Both the position numbers and the translations under genes were made by a program. From the NCBI GenBank assembly GCA_030427505.1, contig JAUICH010000004.1, positions 186,001-250,000 on the forward strand: DNA of 64,000 nucleotides, given 5' to 3'. How positions within the stretch are numbered: the first letter of the stretch is position 1; each line of letters starts with the position of its first letter. Source of the stretch: Verrucomicrobiia bacterium (GTDB taxonomy: Bacteria > Verrucomicrobiota > Verrucomicrobiia > Verrucomicrobiales > DEV007). The notes under the pieces are model-generated. The model was not told where the DNA came from and did not search any database. It saw only the letters and a program-made list of their open reading frames with translations. Shown piece after piece: positions 1 through 8,294 of this stretch.

Positions 1-1212
1 CCGGAAACTGGCGACCAGTTGTTTCCCGTCGGCTGAAATCGCCAGAGCCTGAGGAGCGGCCATCCCCGGCTGGCCGTCTCGCTCAAAAGAGAGGCTCAGA
101 AGCTTTCCGGACTTGATGTCGAAGGCTCGAATGCCCTGGTAGTTTCCGACATAGACCACGTCCCCCCGGGGATTGAAGACGACCATCTCCGGCAGTCCTT
201 TGTGGCCGGACAGGGGGGCTCCCGCGGGCTTTCCGGTCGCCACCTCCCAAAGCTGGAGCGGCTCGACAAACGAACCGTTGGCTAAAAGAGAGCCGTCCGC
301 ACTGAAGACCAGGAGGTCCATGTCCCGGCTCCCGGACGGTATCTCCCGGACGAGCGTGCCCTGGGCGGCGTCCCAAAGCTGAATGATGGCCTGGCTTTCC
401 CTTGAGACAGCGGTGGCGAGGATCTTTCCATCCGGACTGAAGTGGAGCCCCGGCCCCGACATGGAGTCCTCCGCAAGCGGCGGCCCGCGCCGCTCTCCGG
501 TAGCCGCGTCCCAGAGTTGCACCTGCCCCCGTTCTCCACGCGTGGCGGCCACCCGGCCATCCGCACTGACGGCGAGGAACTTGAATGATCCCACGACGGA
601 GGGCGCGGGCGAACTGCCCGTCAGTTCGCCGGTAGCGGCGTCCCACTCACGGGAGGATCCATTGGGACAACGGGCCAGGAGCGTGCCTCCATCCGGGCTG
701 AAGGAAAGCGTGGGAACGGAAGTCCCGTTTGCAAATTCATATTCATAGTGGATCCGGCCGGGGGTACAGCCCACGGGAAGGCTGGAAAGGGCCAGGAAGG
801 CGCGAATCTGTTCCTGAATCTTCTGAAGGGACCCGGAGGGAGAATCGCCGGAAAAGAGAATGGGGTACCGGCGGGCGAACTCGGGACCTGCCGCCAGGGC
901 TTTCGCCCGGCCAAACCCTTCAAAGCCAATGGCGTGGGCGGCAAACATGGCGGCGGCGAAGTAGTCCGGGATATCCCCCGAGACGGCTTGGCGGGACTTT
1001 TCCAGCCAGTATTCCGCCGAAATGGCTTGTTGTTTTGTCAGGGCGGCCTCCAGCTCGGCGCGGGTATAGTCTGCAAAGGGACCGCTTTCCGGGGAAGTGT
1101 CTTCCCTTGAGGACTGAGCCAGGACCTGCCGAGGCGGAAGGAAGAAACACACGGACACAAAGGCCAGCAGGATCAGCCCAACGGCTGAGGCACGCCCGAA
1201 TCGGGATGTCAT
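1..1212 (-). CDS. Exported WD40-repeat protein (C-terminus beyond window)
   Basis: The frame is open from an ATG at 1212 to the left window edge, 404 codons, so the C-terminus is missing. Residues 1-28 form a signal peptide with a long hydrophobic stretch (VGLILLAFVSVCFFL). Residues 30-185 are a helical-looking region without a recognised domain. From about residue 190 WD40 blades follow one another with repeated signatures such as WDAATGEL, LWDAATGE, LWDAAQGT and LWEVATGK, alternating with FSPDG/FSADG strands. Such beta-propellers act as protein-interaction platforms; the partner is unknown. The signal peptide indicates a periplasmic or surface location. The neighbour at 1386 is divergent, so a promoter may lie between 1213 and 1385. 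Confidence 0.85.
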   Translation of the reverse strand, partial: MTSRFGRASAVGLILLAFVSVCFFLPPRQVLAQSSREDTSPESGPFADYTRAELEAALTKQQAISAEYWLEKSRQAVSGDIPDYFAAAMFAAHAIGFEGFGRAKALAAGPEFARRYPILFSGDSPSGSLQKIQEQIRAFLALSSLPVGCTPGRIHYEYEFANGTSVPTLSFSPDGGTLLARCPNGSSREWDAATGELTGSSPAPSVVGSFKFLAVSADGRVAATRGERGQVQLWDAATGERRGPPLAEDSMSGPGLHFSPDGKILATAVSRESQAIIQLWDAAQGTLVREIPSGSRDMDLLVFSADGSLLANGSFVEPLQLWEVATGKPAGAPLSGHKGLPEMVVFNPRGDVVYVGNYQGIRAFDIKSGKLLSLSFERDGQPGMAAPQALAISADGKQLVASFR

Positions 1213-1385
1213 GCCAGGCAAGGGGCCCGAGTTAGAAAAGTCCAGACGGCAAGTCATGCCTGAGAAGAGGTGCTATGCCATGAAAGGACTTGCTTGTCAT
1301 CCAAAAAGGCAGGTGACGGACATTTGACTCCCCCGCCCTGTCCGCCAGCTTGCCAGAGGGTGGGACCATCGCTAACGTGGTTGGA

Positions 1386-2402
1386 ATGAACAAGGTCTTT
1401 ACGGGATGGTTTGTGCTCAGCCTGGTGCTGTGCCTGGGAGTTTCTTCCTCTCTTTGGGCGCAGGACGATCCTTTGAACGGCGCGAAGCTGGATTCGGATC
1501 GCAAGCTGGACTCCCGGCAGTTGGACTCTGACCGGAAGCTGGACTCCTCCGCCAGCCGGGAGGACGGCCCGAAGGCGAAGCCCGGCGCGCCCGCCAGTGA
1601 AACGCCGGAGACGCCACCGGCCTCCACCGCTCCGTTGCCCGGCATGCCGGCCACGAGTGGGCTGGCTTCGGCGCCAGTGTGGACGAGCCGGGACGGAAAG
1701 TCTTTTAAAGGCTGGCTGACGGGCTTCGACTTCGACGGGCACCGCGCTCAGTTCCGGAGCGTGGATGGAGTGGAATACCACCTGGGAACCGAAAAGCTTA
1801 GTTTTGCGAGCAAGGCACAACTACTGGCCTCGGCGGGCGTGCTGGAAACGCAGACCGACCTGGACTGGCCCGTAAACGCGCCGGAAAGCCTGTTGCGCGT
1901 CGGGCTTATTCTACTGGCAGTGGCGCTACTGGTGCCGGTGCTGGCGATCTGGGTGGCCAGTTGGTTCCTGGCGCCAAAGGGAAAACGCGGGCTGCCCCGG
2001 GCAGTGATGTGCCAGATCTTGTGGCTAGTGGTGACGGTGGCCGCCATGGCGGCGGTGGGATGGTTCGTCTTTGGCAAGCAGACGCAGGCGGCAGCTTCTC
2101 CAGAAAATGTTGGCCTCCAGTCTCTACAGCCGGCTCTGCTGGTGGCCAATGGGCTGGCTTGTCTGCTCTGCATCGCGGTAGCCGCGCTGGTGTATGGAAA
2201 CGGCCCGGTAAAGGCGATCGTATTCTACGTGGTGGCGATGGTGATCTGCGGGGGCCTGTTCGCCGGAATAGGGTTCGGCCTGGCGGCCATGGGCCCGGAC
2301 TTCGCGGAAGGCCTGCTGGACGATCAACTGCTGCGACCGCTGGGCCTGCTGGCGCAGGGCGCGGGAGCCGGAGACTCTTCTTCTCTGCCAGGGGTGATTT
2401 AA
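1386..2402 (+). CDS. Membrane protein with SHD1-like domain
   Basis: 338 residues. The start is placed at 1386 because it directly precedes a signal peptide (MNKVFTGWFVLSLVLCLGVSS); an in-frame start at 1350 would add 12 residues without sense. After the signal peptide comes a charged low-complexity stretch repeating K/Q-LDSDRKLDS, then a proline-rich linker. Around residues 95-140 (WTSRDGKSFKGWL to KLSF) it resembles the SHD1 beta-barrel module common in PVC secreted proteins. Four or more hydrophobic helices follow in the C-terminal half. Function unknown. It is probably co-oriented and possibly co-transcribed with the membrane gene that starts 95 bp downstream. Confidence 0.75.
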   Translation: MNKVFTGWFVLSLVLCLGVSSSLWAQDDPLNGAKLDSDRKLDSRQLDSDRKLDSSASREDGPKAKPGAPASETPETPPASTAPLPGMPATSGLASAPVWTSRDGKSFKGWLTGFDFDGHRAQFRSVDGVEYHLGTEKLSFASKAQLLASAGVLETQTDLDWPVNAPESLLRVGLILLAVALLVPVLAIWVASWFLAPKGKRGLPRAVMCQILWLVVTVAAMAAVGWFVFGKQTQAAASPENVGLQSLQPALLVANGLACLLCIAVAALVYGNGPVKAIVFYVVAMVICGGLFAGIGFGLAAMGPDFAEGLLDDQLLRPLGLLAQGAGAGDSSSLPGVI

Positions 2403-2497
2403 GTGGGGATGGCGGGCGCCGGACTTTCCCACCTTCCGGGATACACCGTCCCCTCACCTCTTGAAGTGGCGGCTCGCGAACGGAGCCGCAATGAGCC

Positions 2498-3199
2498 ATG
2501 AACGAACGGGACCCAGAGTCTCACGCTGTCACTCAGCCGCCTCCGGAACCAGCCGAGACGTGGGGGCGCCGGTTCCGGCGATTCATGCTGTGGTGGGTGT
2601 ATGCGCTGTGCGGCATGCTCATGGCGGTTTTGATACAAGGGATGCTCGACCCGTTTCTACCCGTGGAGCTAAGAGCAGGCAGCGGCTTTGCGGCACAGGC
2701 GGGGAACGACGGACTGTCCGAAACGGATGAGGCCCGTCTGACCGCGGCGCGCCTGGTGCTGACGGACGTGGGCAAGGTGGCACTGGGTTTTCTCCTGGGT
2801 CTCTGGCTGATGTTCTCCCGGAAGCCTTTGATCCCCGAACTCGCCCGGCTGAGCCGCTGGCTGCAGCGCCTGGGCGGAGCGGCCCTCTGTCTGGGCTACG
2901 GTGTGTGGCTGGGAGCGGCTGGCTACATCCTGTTCTCGCCGGGTCACGGCCTGCCTTTCGACCTGAGAACCGCCGAGGCGCTGGCGGAAAAAGAGGCAGC
3001 GGGTCACGTGGCTCTCTGGAGACTCTTCCCCGTCCTGGCGGGAGCCTGGCTGGCGGCGCTTCACGACATGCCCTGGCTGGGCCGCGCGAAAAACCGCCTC
3101 CCGAAGCGTCCGCTAAAAGAACAGTTCCGGCGCGCCGCGAAGACGCTGGACATGATGTTCGGCCCGGTGCGGCGGCCCGGTGACAAGGAAGGGCGTTAG
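2498..3199 (+). CDS. Hypothetical inner-membrane protein
   Basis: 233 residues with three or four predicted membrane segments (FMLWWVYALCGMLMAVLI near residue 30, VALGFLLGLWLMF near 97, LCLGYGVWLGAAGYILF near 130 and LFPVLAGAWLAAL near 175) and a basic cytosolic-looking tail. I recognise no family. It follows the SHD1-like membrane gene on the same strand, so the two may act together. Its TAG stop at 3197-3199 lies inside the 10-bp target duplication of the adjacent mobile element, so the insertion left the reading frame intact. Confidence 0.7.
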   Translation: MNERDPESHAVTQPPPEPAETWGRRFRRFMLWWVYALCGMLMAVLIQGMLDPFLPVELRAGSGFAAQAGNDGLSETDEARLTAARLVLTDVGKVALGFLLGLWLMFSRKPLIPELARLSRWLQRLGGAALCLGYGVWLGAAGYILFSPGHGLPFDLRTAEALAEKEAAGHVALWRLFPVLAGAWLAALHDMPWLGRAKNRLPKRPLKEQFRRAAKTLDMMFGPVRRPGDKEGR

Positions 3200-3202
3200 C
3201 CT

Positions 3203-3740
3203 GAATGGCACTCGGTTAAGCGCGGCGACCGGTCAAGTCGAGCCCTTTGACGGCGGCGACTGGCACTCACAGATCGCCGATGAAATCGCTTAACCGGGGT
3301 CTCAGGGCCGGAGGGCCAAGGGCCCGGCGCATACCAGCCTGGGGCGCGAGCCCCAGGAAAACGGGTCCCCATGAATATCGAGGGCCGTAGGTCCGGCGCA
3401 TCCCCCCGGGGATGGAGGCGGAGTCACGGCGCGCCCGCATGCGCCGGGCCTTGACTTCGCTTTGCTCGCCCCCTGGGCTGCCCTGCCGGGCAGTCTACCT
3501 GCGCTTCGCTTCGGTTCAGCCCTCGAAATTTGCCAATCCGCCTAACCTGGGCCTTTGGCCCAGGCTGGTATGCGGCGCGCCGTTGGCGCTCATCACCGGC
3601 GGAGTACGATCAGCCAGGTCCGTCGCGCGAAACTTTGGGGCGCACATCCGGCGAGAAGGCCACGCAATACCTGTCCGGAAATAGCGTCGCAATTGGTTCC
3701 CGTAAAAGAGCCGGTCACCACACTTATCCGAGTGCCATTC
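3203..3740 (+). mobile_element. Non-coding transposed element, copy A (10-bp TSD)
   Basis: This 538-bp element begins with GAATGGCACTCGGTTAAGCG and ends with the imperfect reverse complement (CTTATCCGAGTGCCATTC). It is flanked on both sides by the exact 10-bp direct repeat GCGTTAGCCT (3193-3202 and 3741-3750), a clear insertion footprint. It contains no convincing gene. Inside are nested short palindromes such as CCTGGGGCGCGAGCCCCAGG and CCTGGGCCTTTGGCCCAGG. A second copy lies at 53093-53566 in reverse orientation; copy A carries about 60 extra bases near 3450-3515. It looks like a non-autonomous element moved by a transposase encoded elsewhere. The 10-bp duplication would fit an IS4-superfamily enzyme, but that is inference. 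Confidence 0.85.
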
Positions 3741-3745
3741 GCGTT

Positions 3746-3795
3746 AGCCTGCTTTTCTCACCGGCTTTCGTGGCGAGACGCCGCGAGGCCTGCCC
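3746..3795 (+). repeat. Half copy of the AGCCTGC..TTTCTCACC repeat
   Basis: Just beyond the element, 3746-3795 reads AGCCTGCTTTTCTCACC followed by a GCGAGACGCCGCGAGG tract. It matches the reverse complement of the hairpin repeat at 25798-25882 with a few substitutions. Only one arm is present. Copy A therefore inserted next to, or partly into, an older repeat. From 3796 to 3980 I see nothing recognisable. Confidence 0.55.
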
Positions 3796-3980
3796 TGACA
3801 GGGCACGCGAAGACTCTCTCGCGGAGTTGCATGAGAACCCACTGCTCAAGAGAGAATGGAGCGGAACGCAGTCAGGGCACACCGCGGCAGATTACTGGTG
3901 AGCCTTGCCAGCCGAATAATGGTCCGCGCCGGGCCGTCCGCCAATCTGCTCACACACCCTAGCATTTCGCCTGGCCCGGC

Positions 3981-4910
3981 TCACTCCCGCACCCACTCCA
4001 CACGTTCGGTTTCCACCTTGGTCTTTTCGGGCACGCGGATGGCGAAGTCCTGGTCTTGGTGATGGATCTTTGTATCGGTCACGCGGTGGGTTTGGCCGTC
4101 AAAGAAGAAGGCGGCGCCCAGGTTGTGGTGGACTTCGCAATTGCGGTAGGTGGTGATGCAATGGTTCACATCCGCCACGCCGCCGGCGGAGGAGCCATTC
4201 CACGCCACCTCCGCACCATCCACGTCCATCTGGACAAAGTCGTGGGCACTGATCCCTTCGTCTCCATTGGAGAAAGCCTTTACGTTTTCCAAGCGGACGC
4301 CGACCCACCGGCCGTGGATATTGAACCCATCATTCGCCGCGTGCCGGGCGGTGATATTCCGCACAGTGATGTGGGAACAGGCGATGACGACACAGCTTTT
4401 CAGCCCCTCCGGCGGCAAGATGATGCGACAGGTGCCCGGCGTCTTCCCTACCGGCCAACGGAAAAATATGGAGCCGTCCTCCGCGTAACCCATCTGCCCC
4501 GGCGCCAGGTCCGCGGGGCCGCCCTCTCTGACAATACGTAGCGGCACCTCATCGACGAACAAACCCGCCCGCTGGTAGTCCGTGGAAGCCGGACGCCCTC
4601 TCAAGGGGCCGTCGAAATACCACACCACCCCCTCCCTCCGCCAGGGCTCGTCCGTAACGTCGAGACCCAGGTCGACGATCATCCCCTTCCCATCAAATAC
4701 CGCTGGCGCTTCCGGCGTCCCACCCTGCCGCAAGATCAGGGGCTCACGCCGAATTTCCATCTCTTCTCCGCCCCTGGCGGGCTGCAGGCCAACGCCGAGA
4801 AGAAGCCACCCCCCAAAGGCGCTACCGATCGTCCAAAGGAAAAATTTCCGTGGCCCGTATCTCCTACCCTCTGGGGACCATCCGGCCCTCAGGGCCGGCA
4901 GCGGATTCAT
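3981..4910 (-). CDS. Exported right-handed beta-helix protein
   Basis: The start at 4910 (MNPLPALRAG) is chosen because GGAAG lies five bases upstream; an in-frame ATG at 4922 is the alternative. A hydrophobic segment (FFLWTIGSAFGGWLLLGVGLQP) serves as signal peptide or anchor. From about residue 165 the sequence shows stacked beta-helix rungs (SHITVRNITARHAANDGFNIHG, VRLENVKAFSNGDEGISAHD, TYRNCEVHHNLGAAFFF), the fold of pectate-lyase-like and carbohydrate-binding proteins. It may cleave or bind a polysaccharide, but no catalytic residues can be assigned. It is divergent from the sulfur operon at 5169. Confidence 0.75.
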   Translation of the reverse strand: MNPLPALRAGWSPEGRRYGPRKFFLWTIGSAFGGWLLLGVGLQPARGGEEMEIRREPLILRQGGTPEAPAVFDGKGMIVDLGLDVTDEPWRREGVVWYFDGPLRGRPASTDYQRAGLFVDEVPLRIVREGGPADLAPGQMGYAEDGSIFFRWPVGKTPGTCRIILPPEGLKSCVVIACSHITVRNITARHAANDGFNIHGRWVGVRLENVKAFSNGDEGISAHDFVQMDVDGAEVAWNGSSAGGVADVNHCITTYRNCEVHHNLGAAFFFDGQTHRVTDTKIHHQDQDFAIRVPEKTKVETERVEWVRE

Positions 4911-5033
4911 TGCGGCTTCCATCAAGCCATATCCATGGGGAACGCGAAAGGCTCCGTCAACTCATCTCGATGGATTCCTGCTCCCGGTCCCGCGCATCTT
5001 GTCCCGGGAAGAAACTATTGGGCAAAGCGTTCC

Positions 5034-5095
5034 TTGACCGGCGGAGAATCCCACTTCAGTATATTACCATATAGTTATAAAATAAATCGCTTTGA
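5034..5095 (+). promoter_or_regulatory. AT-rich candidate promoter region of the sulfur operon
   Basis: In a GC-rich background, 5056-5095 is strongly AT-rich (TATATTACCATATAGTTATA). A TTGACC hexamer lies at 5034-5039 and TATATT at 5060-5065, a 20-bp spacer that is longer than the usual 17. No operator palindrome is evident. Position upstream of the SQR-like gene is the main support. Confidence 0.3.
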
Positions 5096-5168
5096 TCCCC
5101 ATCAGTCAGACCAGCTTGAAATGACCGGGCAGCAATCCGGATCAACGACTTCAGCCCCCCAAATCTCA

Positions 5169-6425
5169 ATGAATAAAGTCCTCATCCTCGGAGCCGGAAC
5201 GGCCGGAACGATGATGGCCAATCACCTCCGCCGCGAACTGAGCCCGGAAGAGTGTGAAATCACCATCCTGGACCGCGACAACCAGCATCTCTACCAGCCA
5301 GGCCTGCTCTTTCTTCCCTTCGGAAAATACCGGAAGGAAGACATCGTCAAAAAGCGCGACAAGTTCATTCCGAATGGTGTTGAGTTTCGTCTCGCGGAAG
5401 TCGATCGCATCGATGCCGGGAACAACGCCGTCATCTTGGACGGCGGCGAAACGTTGCGCTATGACCTGCTCGTCATCGCCACCGGCTCGCGGATCGTTCC
5501 TTCGGAATGCGAAGGGCTGGAAGGCGAAGGCTGGCACCGGAACATCTTCGATTTCTATACCCTGGAAGGCAGCGCGGCGCTCGGCCAGTTCCTTTCCACT
5601 TGGAAAGGCGGCCGGCTGGTCGTGCACATCAAGGAAATGCCCATCAAGTGCCCCGTGGCACCCCTGGAGTTTGCCTTCCTGGCCGACTCCTTCTTCAAAG
5701 AGCGCGGCATGCGCAACCGGGTGGACATCACCTACGTGACGCCGCTGTCCGGAGCCTTCACCAAACCAGTGGCCTCTGAAATGCTCGGCCACATGCTGAG
5801 CGACCGCCAGATCACCGTCGTCCCGGATTTCGACGTGGAACGCGTGGACGCGGCGGAACAGAAGGTCATTTCCTACGATGGGCGCGAGGTGCCTTATGAC
5901 CTGCTGGTCCCCATCCCCACCCACATGGGAGACCTCATCATCGCGCGGTCCGGCCTGGGCGACGAACTGGACTTCGTGCCCACCGACCCCGAGACCCTGC
6001 AATCCAAAGCACACCCTAACATTTTCGTCATTGGCGACGCCACGAACATCCAGGCTTCTAAGGCCGGTTCCGTGGCCCATTTCGAAAGCGAGGTCCTCAC
6101 CCGGAACGTCCTGCACCAGCTGAATGGCGAAGCGCTCGAGCCCATCTTCGACGGCCACTCCAACTGCTTCATCGAGTCTGGCGGCGGCAAGGGCATGCTC
6201 ATCGACTTCAACTCCGAAACCGAACCCCTCCCCGGCCAGTTCCCCATCCCGGGCGTCGGACCTCTGCCCCTCCTGCGCGAGTCACGCCTAAACCACTGGG
6301 GAAAACTCGCCTTCCGCTGGGTCTACTGGCACCTGCTGCTCAAGGGCCGCCCGCTTCCTTTCATTACCACCACCCTTTCATTGAAGGGCAAAATCATTCC
6401 AGACCTAAAAGAGAACCAGACATGA
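5169..6425 (+). CDS. SQR-like FAD flavoprotein oxidoreductase
   Basis: 418 residues from ATG 5169, which directly precedes the Rossmann motif MNKVLILGAGTAGTMMANHL; the longer frame adds unstructured residues. It carries the second signature LLVIATGSR (about 101-108) and the FAD-binding FVIGDATNI (286-293). Cysteines at 114, 161 (KCPVAPLEF) and 333 (NCFIE) sit where sulfide:quinone oxidoreductases hold their catalytic cysteines. The C-terminus has the amphipathic tail typical of membrane-attached SQR proteins. Likely role: oxidation of sulfide or a persulfide with electrons passed to quinone. The stop overlaps the start of the DsrC/TusE-like gene (ATGA), so the two are translationally coupled. 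A NADH dehydrogenase-2-like role cannot be excluded. Confidence 0.82.
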   Translation: MNKVLILGAGTAGTMMANHLRRELSPEECEITILDRDNQHLYQPGLLFLPFGKYRKEDIVKKRDKFIPNGVEFRLAEVDRIDAGNNAVILDGGETLRYDLLVIATGSRIVPSECEGLEGEGWHRNIFDFYTLEGSAALGQFLSTWKGGRLVVHIKEMPIKCPVAPLEFAFLADSFFKERGMRNRVDITYVTPLSGAFTKPVASEMLGHMLSDRQITVVPDFDVERVDAAEQKVISYDGREVPYDLLVPIPTHMGDLIIARSGLGDELDFVPTDPETLQSKAHPNIFVIGDATNIQASKAGSVAHFESEVLTRNVLHQLNGEALEPIFDGHSNCFIESGGGKGMLIDFNSETEPLPGQFPIPGVGPLPLLRESRLNHWGKLAFRWVYWHLLLKGRPLPFITTTLSLKGKIIPDLKENQT

Positions 6426-6733
6426 ACAAAGAACTATCCGGAACCACCGTGGATGTAGATGCCGAGGGTTACCTGACCGATCCCGGCCAGTGGACCAAAG
6501 AAGTGGCCGTGGAACTGGCCAAGGAAGAAGGCATCGAGCTGAATGACCGCCACTGGAAAGTCATCGACTTCATCCGCAAAGATGGCGCGGAAAACGGCAC
6601 AGCGCCAAACGTCCGCCGCATAACCAAGATCGGCGGAGTCCCCACCAAGGAACTTTACGAACTCTTCCCCGGCGGCCCCGCCAAGAAAGCCGCCAAAGTC
6701 TCCGGCTACGGCAAGCCCCACGGCTGCCTCTGA
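6422..6733 (+). CDS. DsrC/TusE-family sulfur carrier, single cysteine
   Basis: 103 residues, the usual family length. It has the conserved WTKEVAVELAKEEGIELNDRHW segment and the flexible C-terminal arm LFPGGPAKKA..GKPHGCL. The penultimate Cys102 is the persulfide-carrying CysA. The second cysteine of true DsrC, 11 residues earlier, is replaced by Ala91 (KKAAK instead of the usual KxACK). It therefore cannot form the DsrC intramolecular trisulfide and resembles TusE or other single-cysteine relatives that relay sulfane sulfur. It is coupled to the SQR-like gene by a 4-base overlap and followed 24 bp later by a DsrE-like gene. No dsrAB is seen. Confidence 0.85.
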   Translation: MNKELSGTTVDVDAEGYLTDPGQWTKEVAVELAKEEGIELNDRHWKVIDFIRKDGAENGTAPNVRRITKIGGVPTKELYELFPGGPAKKAAKVSGYGKPHGCL

Positions 6734-6757
6734 TCAACTAGCTATTCTCATCACCCC

Positions 6758-7228
6758 ATGACTGCCGAACCCATTCAAAAAGTTTCCATCATCGTTTCCA
6801 AAGGCTCGCTGGAAGGCGTCTACCCCGCCCTCATCATGGCCAACGGCGCCCGCGCCGAAGGCATCGAAGCGACCCTGTTCTTCACCTTCTTCGGCCTGGA
6901 TGCCATCATCGACAAACGGATGGACCATCTAAAGGTGGCGACCGTGGGCAACCCGGCCATGCACATTCCCACCCTGGTGGGCGCCCTGCCCGGAATGTCC
7001 TCCCTGGCCACCAAAATGATGAACCAGAAGATGGAGAAACTGGACATCCCGCCCGTCCGCGAATTCATGGAAATGATCGCCGACACCGGCTGCGACATCT
7101 ACGCCTGCAAAGCCACAGTCGATATGTTCGATCTGGACCAAGAAGACTTCTGCCCGCAGGTCACCGGCATCATCACCGTGGGCGAGTTCTACGAGAAGTC
7201 CGCGGGCGCTTCGATTATCTTTACCTAG
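6758..7228 (+). CDS. DsrE-family (DsrE2-like) sulfurtransferase
   Basis: 156 residues with the DsrE/DsrF fold: N-terminal strand KVSIIVSKGSLEGVYPALIMANGA, a central hydrophobic ATLFFTFFGLDAI, and the segment TGCDIYACKATVDMF with Cys112 and Cys117, the position of the sulfur-binding cysteine in DsrE2 proteins. The segment LKVATVGNPAM near residue 58 fits DsrE2 rather than the shorter TusD. It closes the three-gene operon after the SQR-like and DsrC/TusE-like genes. Likely role: cytoplasmic sulfane-sulfur acceptor or donor in sulfide handling. Any direct partnership is inferred from synteny. Confidence 0.82.
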   Translation: MTAEPIQKVSIIVSKGSLEGVYPALIMANGARAEGIEATLFFTFFGLDAIIDKRMDHLKVATVGNPAMHIPTLVGALPGMSSLATKMMNQKMEKLDIPPVREFMEMIADTGCDIYACKATVDMFDLDQEDFCPQVTGIITVGEFYEKSAGASIIFT

Positions 7229-7374
7229 AACCAGCCGACTCTGAAGATCCAGGGATCTCGCAGGTCTAGCCACGGATGACGGACGGAAAGGGGCTGCCCC
7301 CCCTACGCTCTGTCATTGAAGATACCTCCCGCTTTCTGCCCTGCTCTACCCTCCGGCGGCCGGGCAACCGGTGC

Positions 7375-8055
7375 TCAGGCACCCAGATACAGATACTCGC
7401 TGGCCAGGCGGTTCAGGACGCGGCGCATTTCGCCGATGCGGTCTGAAATGGTCTGGTAGACTTCGGTCAGGGCGAACTCTCCAGCCAAGCGGTGATGGCT
7501 GGCGGCACTGAAGGCATCGCGCGCCACGCCTTCGTAGTAATTTACGTTAGGCGCGCCTTTCCTGTCTTCGCGATGATTGAGAAAGCGGGGGAAGAAGCCG
7601 GTCAGAAAGAGGAAGTGATTTCCGCAGGCAACGTTCAGGTAGAAGCGGTCGTAGTCGTTGGCTTTGTCGATGGCTTCCAGGAAATCCACATGATAGGTGA
7701 ACTTCAGCTCCGATTTCTTCTCGCTCTCGGAATAGACTTCGCCCCGGGCGTACTGGGCCAGAGTGGCGGCCACGTAGTCCGCGATACTGGACTCGGTGAT
7801 GCCCGCCTCCACTAGCCCGTGCCGGACCAATATGTAGAAGTAGAGTTCCGGGGAGATGGCCATGGGATAGCGCATCTCCAGCACGGCGTGCAGAAGCCTG
7901 GAGTCATCCAGAATCATCTCCAGCGTTTCGTTATCTTTGAATAGAATTCTCAGCGAGCCGGCGGCCGTGGGCGACGCGCCTAACACACTTAATATGAATT
8001 CGAAGTCGCGCGCCCGAAGGCGAGCCCGGCAGCTTTGCGGTACCGTTCTCATCAT
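7375..8055 (-). CDS. Conserved-looking hypothetical protein
   Basis: 226 residues from an ATG-ATG pair at 8055. I recognise no domain. It is mostly alpha-helical and soluble, with no signal peptide. Notable segments are DSRLLHAVLEMRYPMAISPELYFYILVRHGLVEAGI near residue 52 and NVACGNHFLFLTGFFPRFLNHREDRKGAPN near 145. It converges on the sulfur operon, with 146 bp between stops and no clear terminator. Codon use matches the neighbours, so it is very likely a real gene. Confidence 0.65.
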   Translation of the reverse strand: MMRTVPQSCRARLRARDFEFILSVLGASPTAAGSLRILFKDNETLEMILDDSRLLHAVLEMRYPMAISPELYFYILVRHGLVEAGITESSIADYVAATLAQYARGEVYSESEKKSELKFTYHVDFLEAIDKANDYDRFYLNVACGNHFLFLTGFFPRFLNHREDRKGAPNVNYYEGVARDAFSAASHHRLAGEFALTEVYQTISDRIGEMRRVLNRLASEYLYLGA

Positions 8056-8195
8056 CGCTTTGACTGGTTGGGGTTTGGTAGAAAGCAGCTTCCCTGCCAG
8101 CTTTCGCCGGGGAGAAGAAGCGCTGTTACTCTGTTAGACGGGAGCAGGGTATGAAGTCTTGTACGAAATCGCGAGCCCGGCCTTCACCAGGCCAT

Positions 8196-8242
8196 GTGGA
8201 CAACTTGGAGAACGGACCGGAAATGAAGAAAGGGAAAGAGAA
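8196..8242 (+). repeat. Truncated fragment of the 219-bp MITE
   Basis: These 47 bases match the left part of the full element that begins 53 bp downstream (GTGGACAACTTGGAGAACGG onward), but lack the terminal TAGGCA and the rest of the element. It is either an abortive or deleted older copy in the same orientation. Confidence 0.6.
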
Positions 8243-8294
8243 TACAGGGTCCGCCCGCCGCGATCCCGGCGGTTGCATTTCGGAGAGGAAGCGG

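Noticed and set aside
5166-6158. 330-codon minus-strand frame inside the SQR-like gene
   Set aside because: Composition is that of an antisense shadow; the plus-strand frame has clear FAD motifs.
6422-6733. DsrC of a dissimilatory sulfite reductase system
   Set aside because: CysB is absent and there are no dsrAB, dsrMKJOP or related genes in the window.
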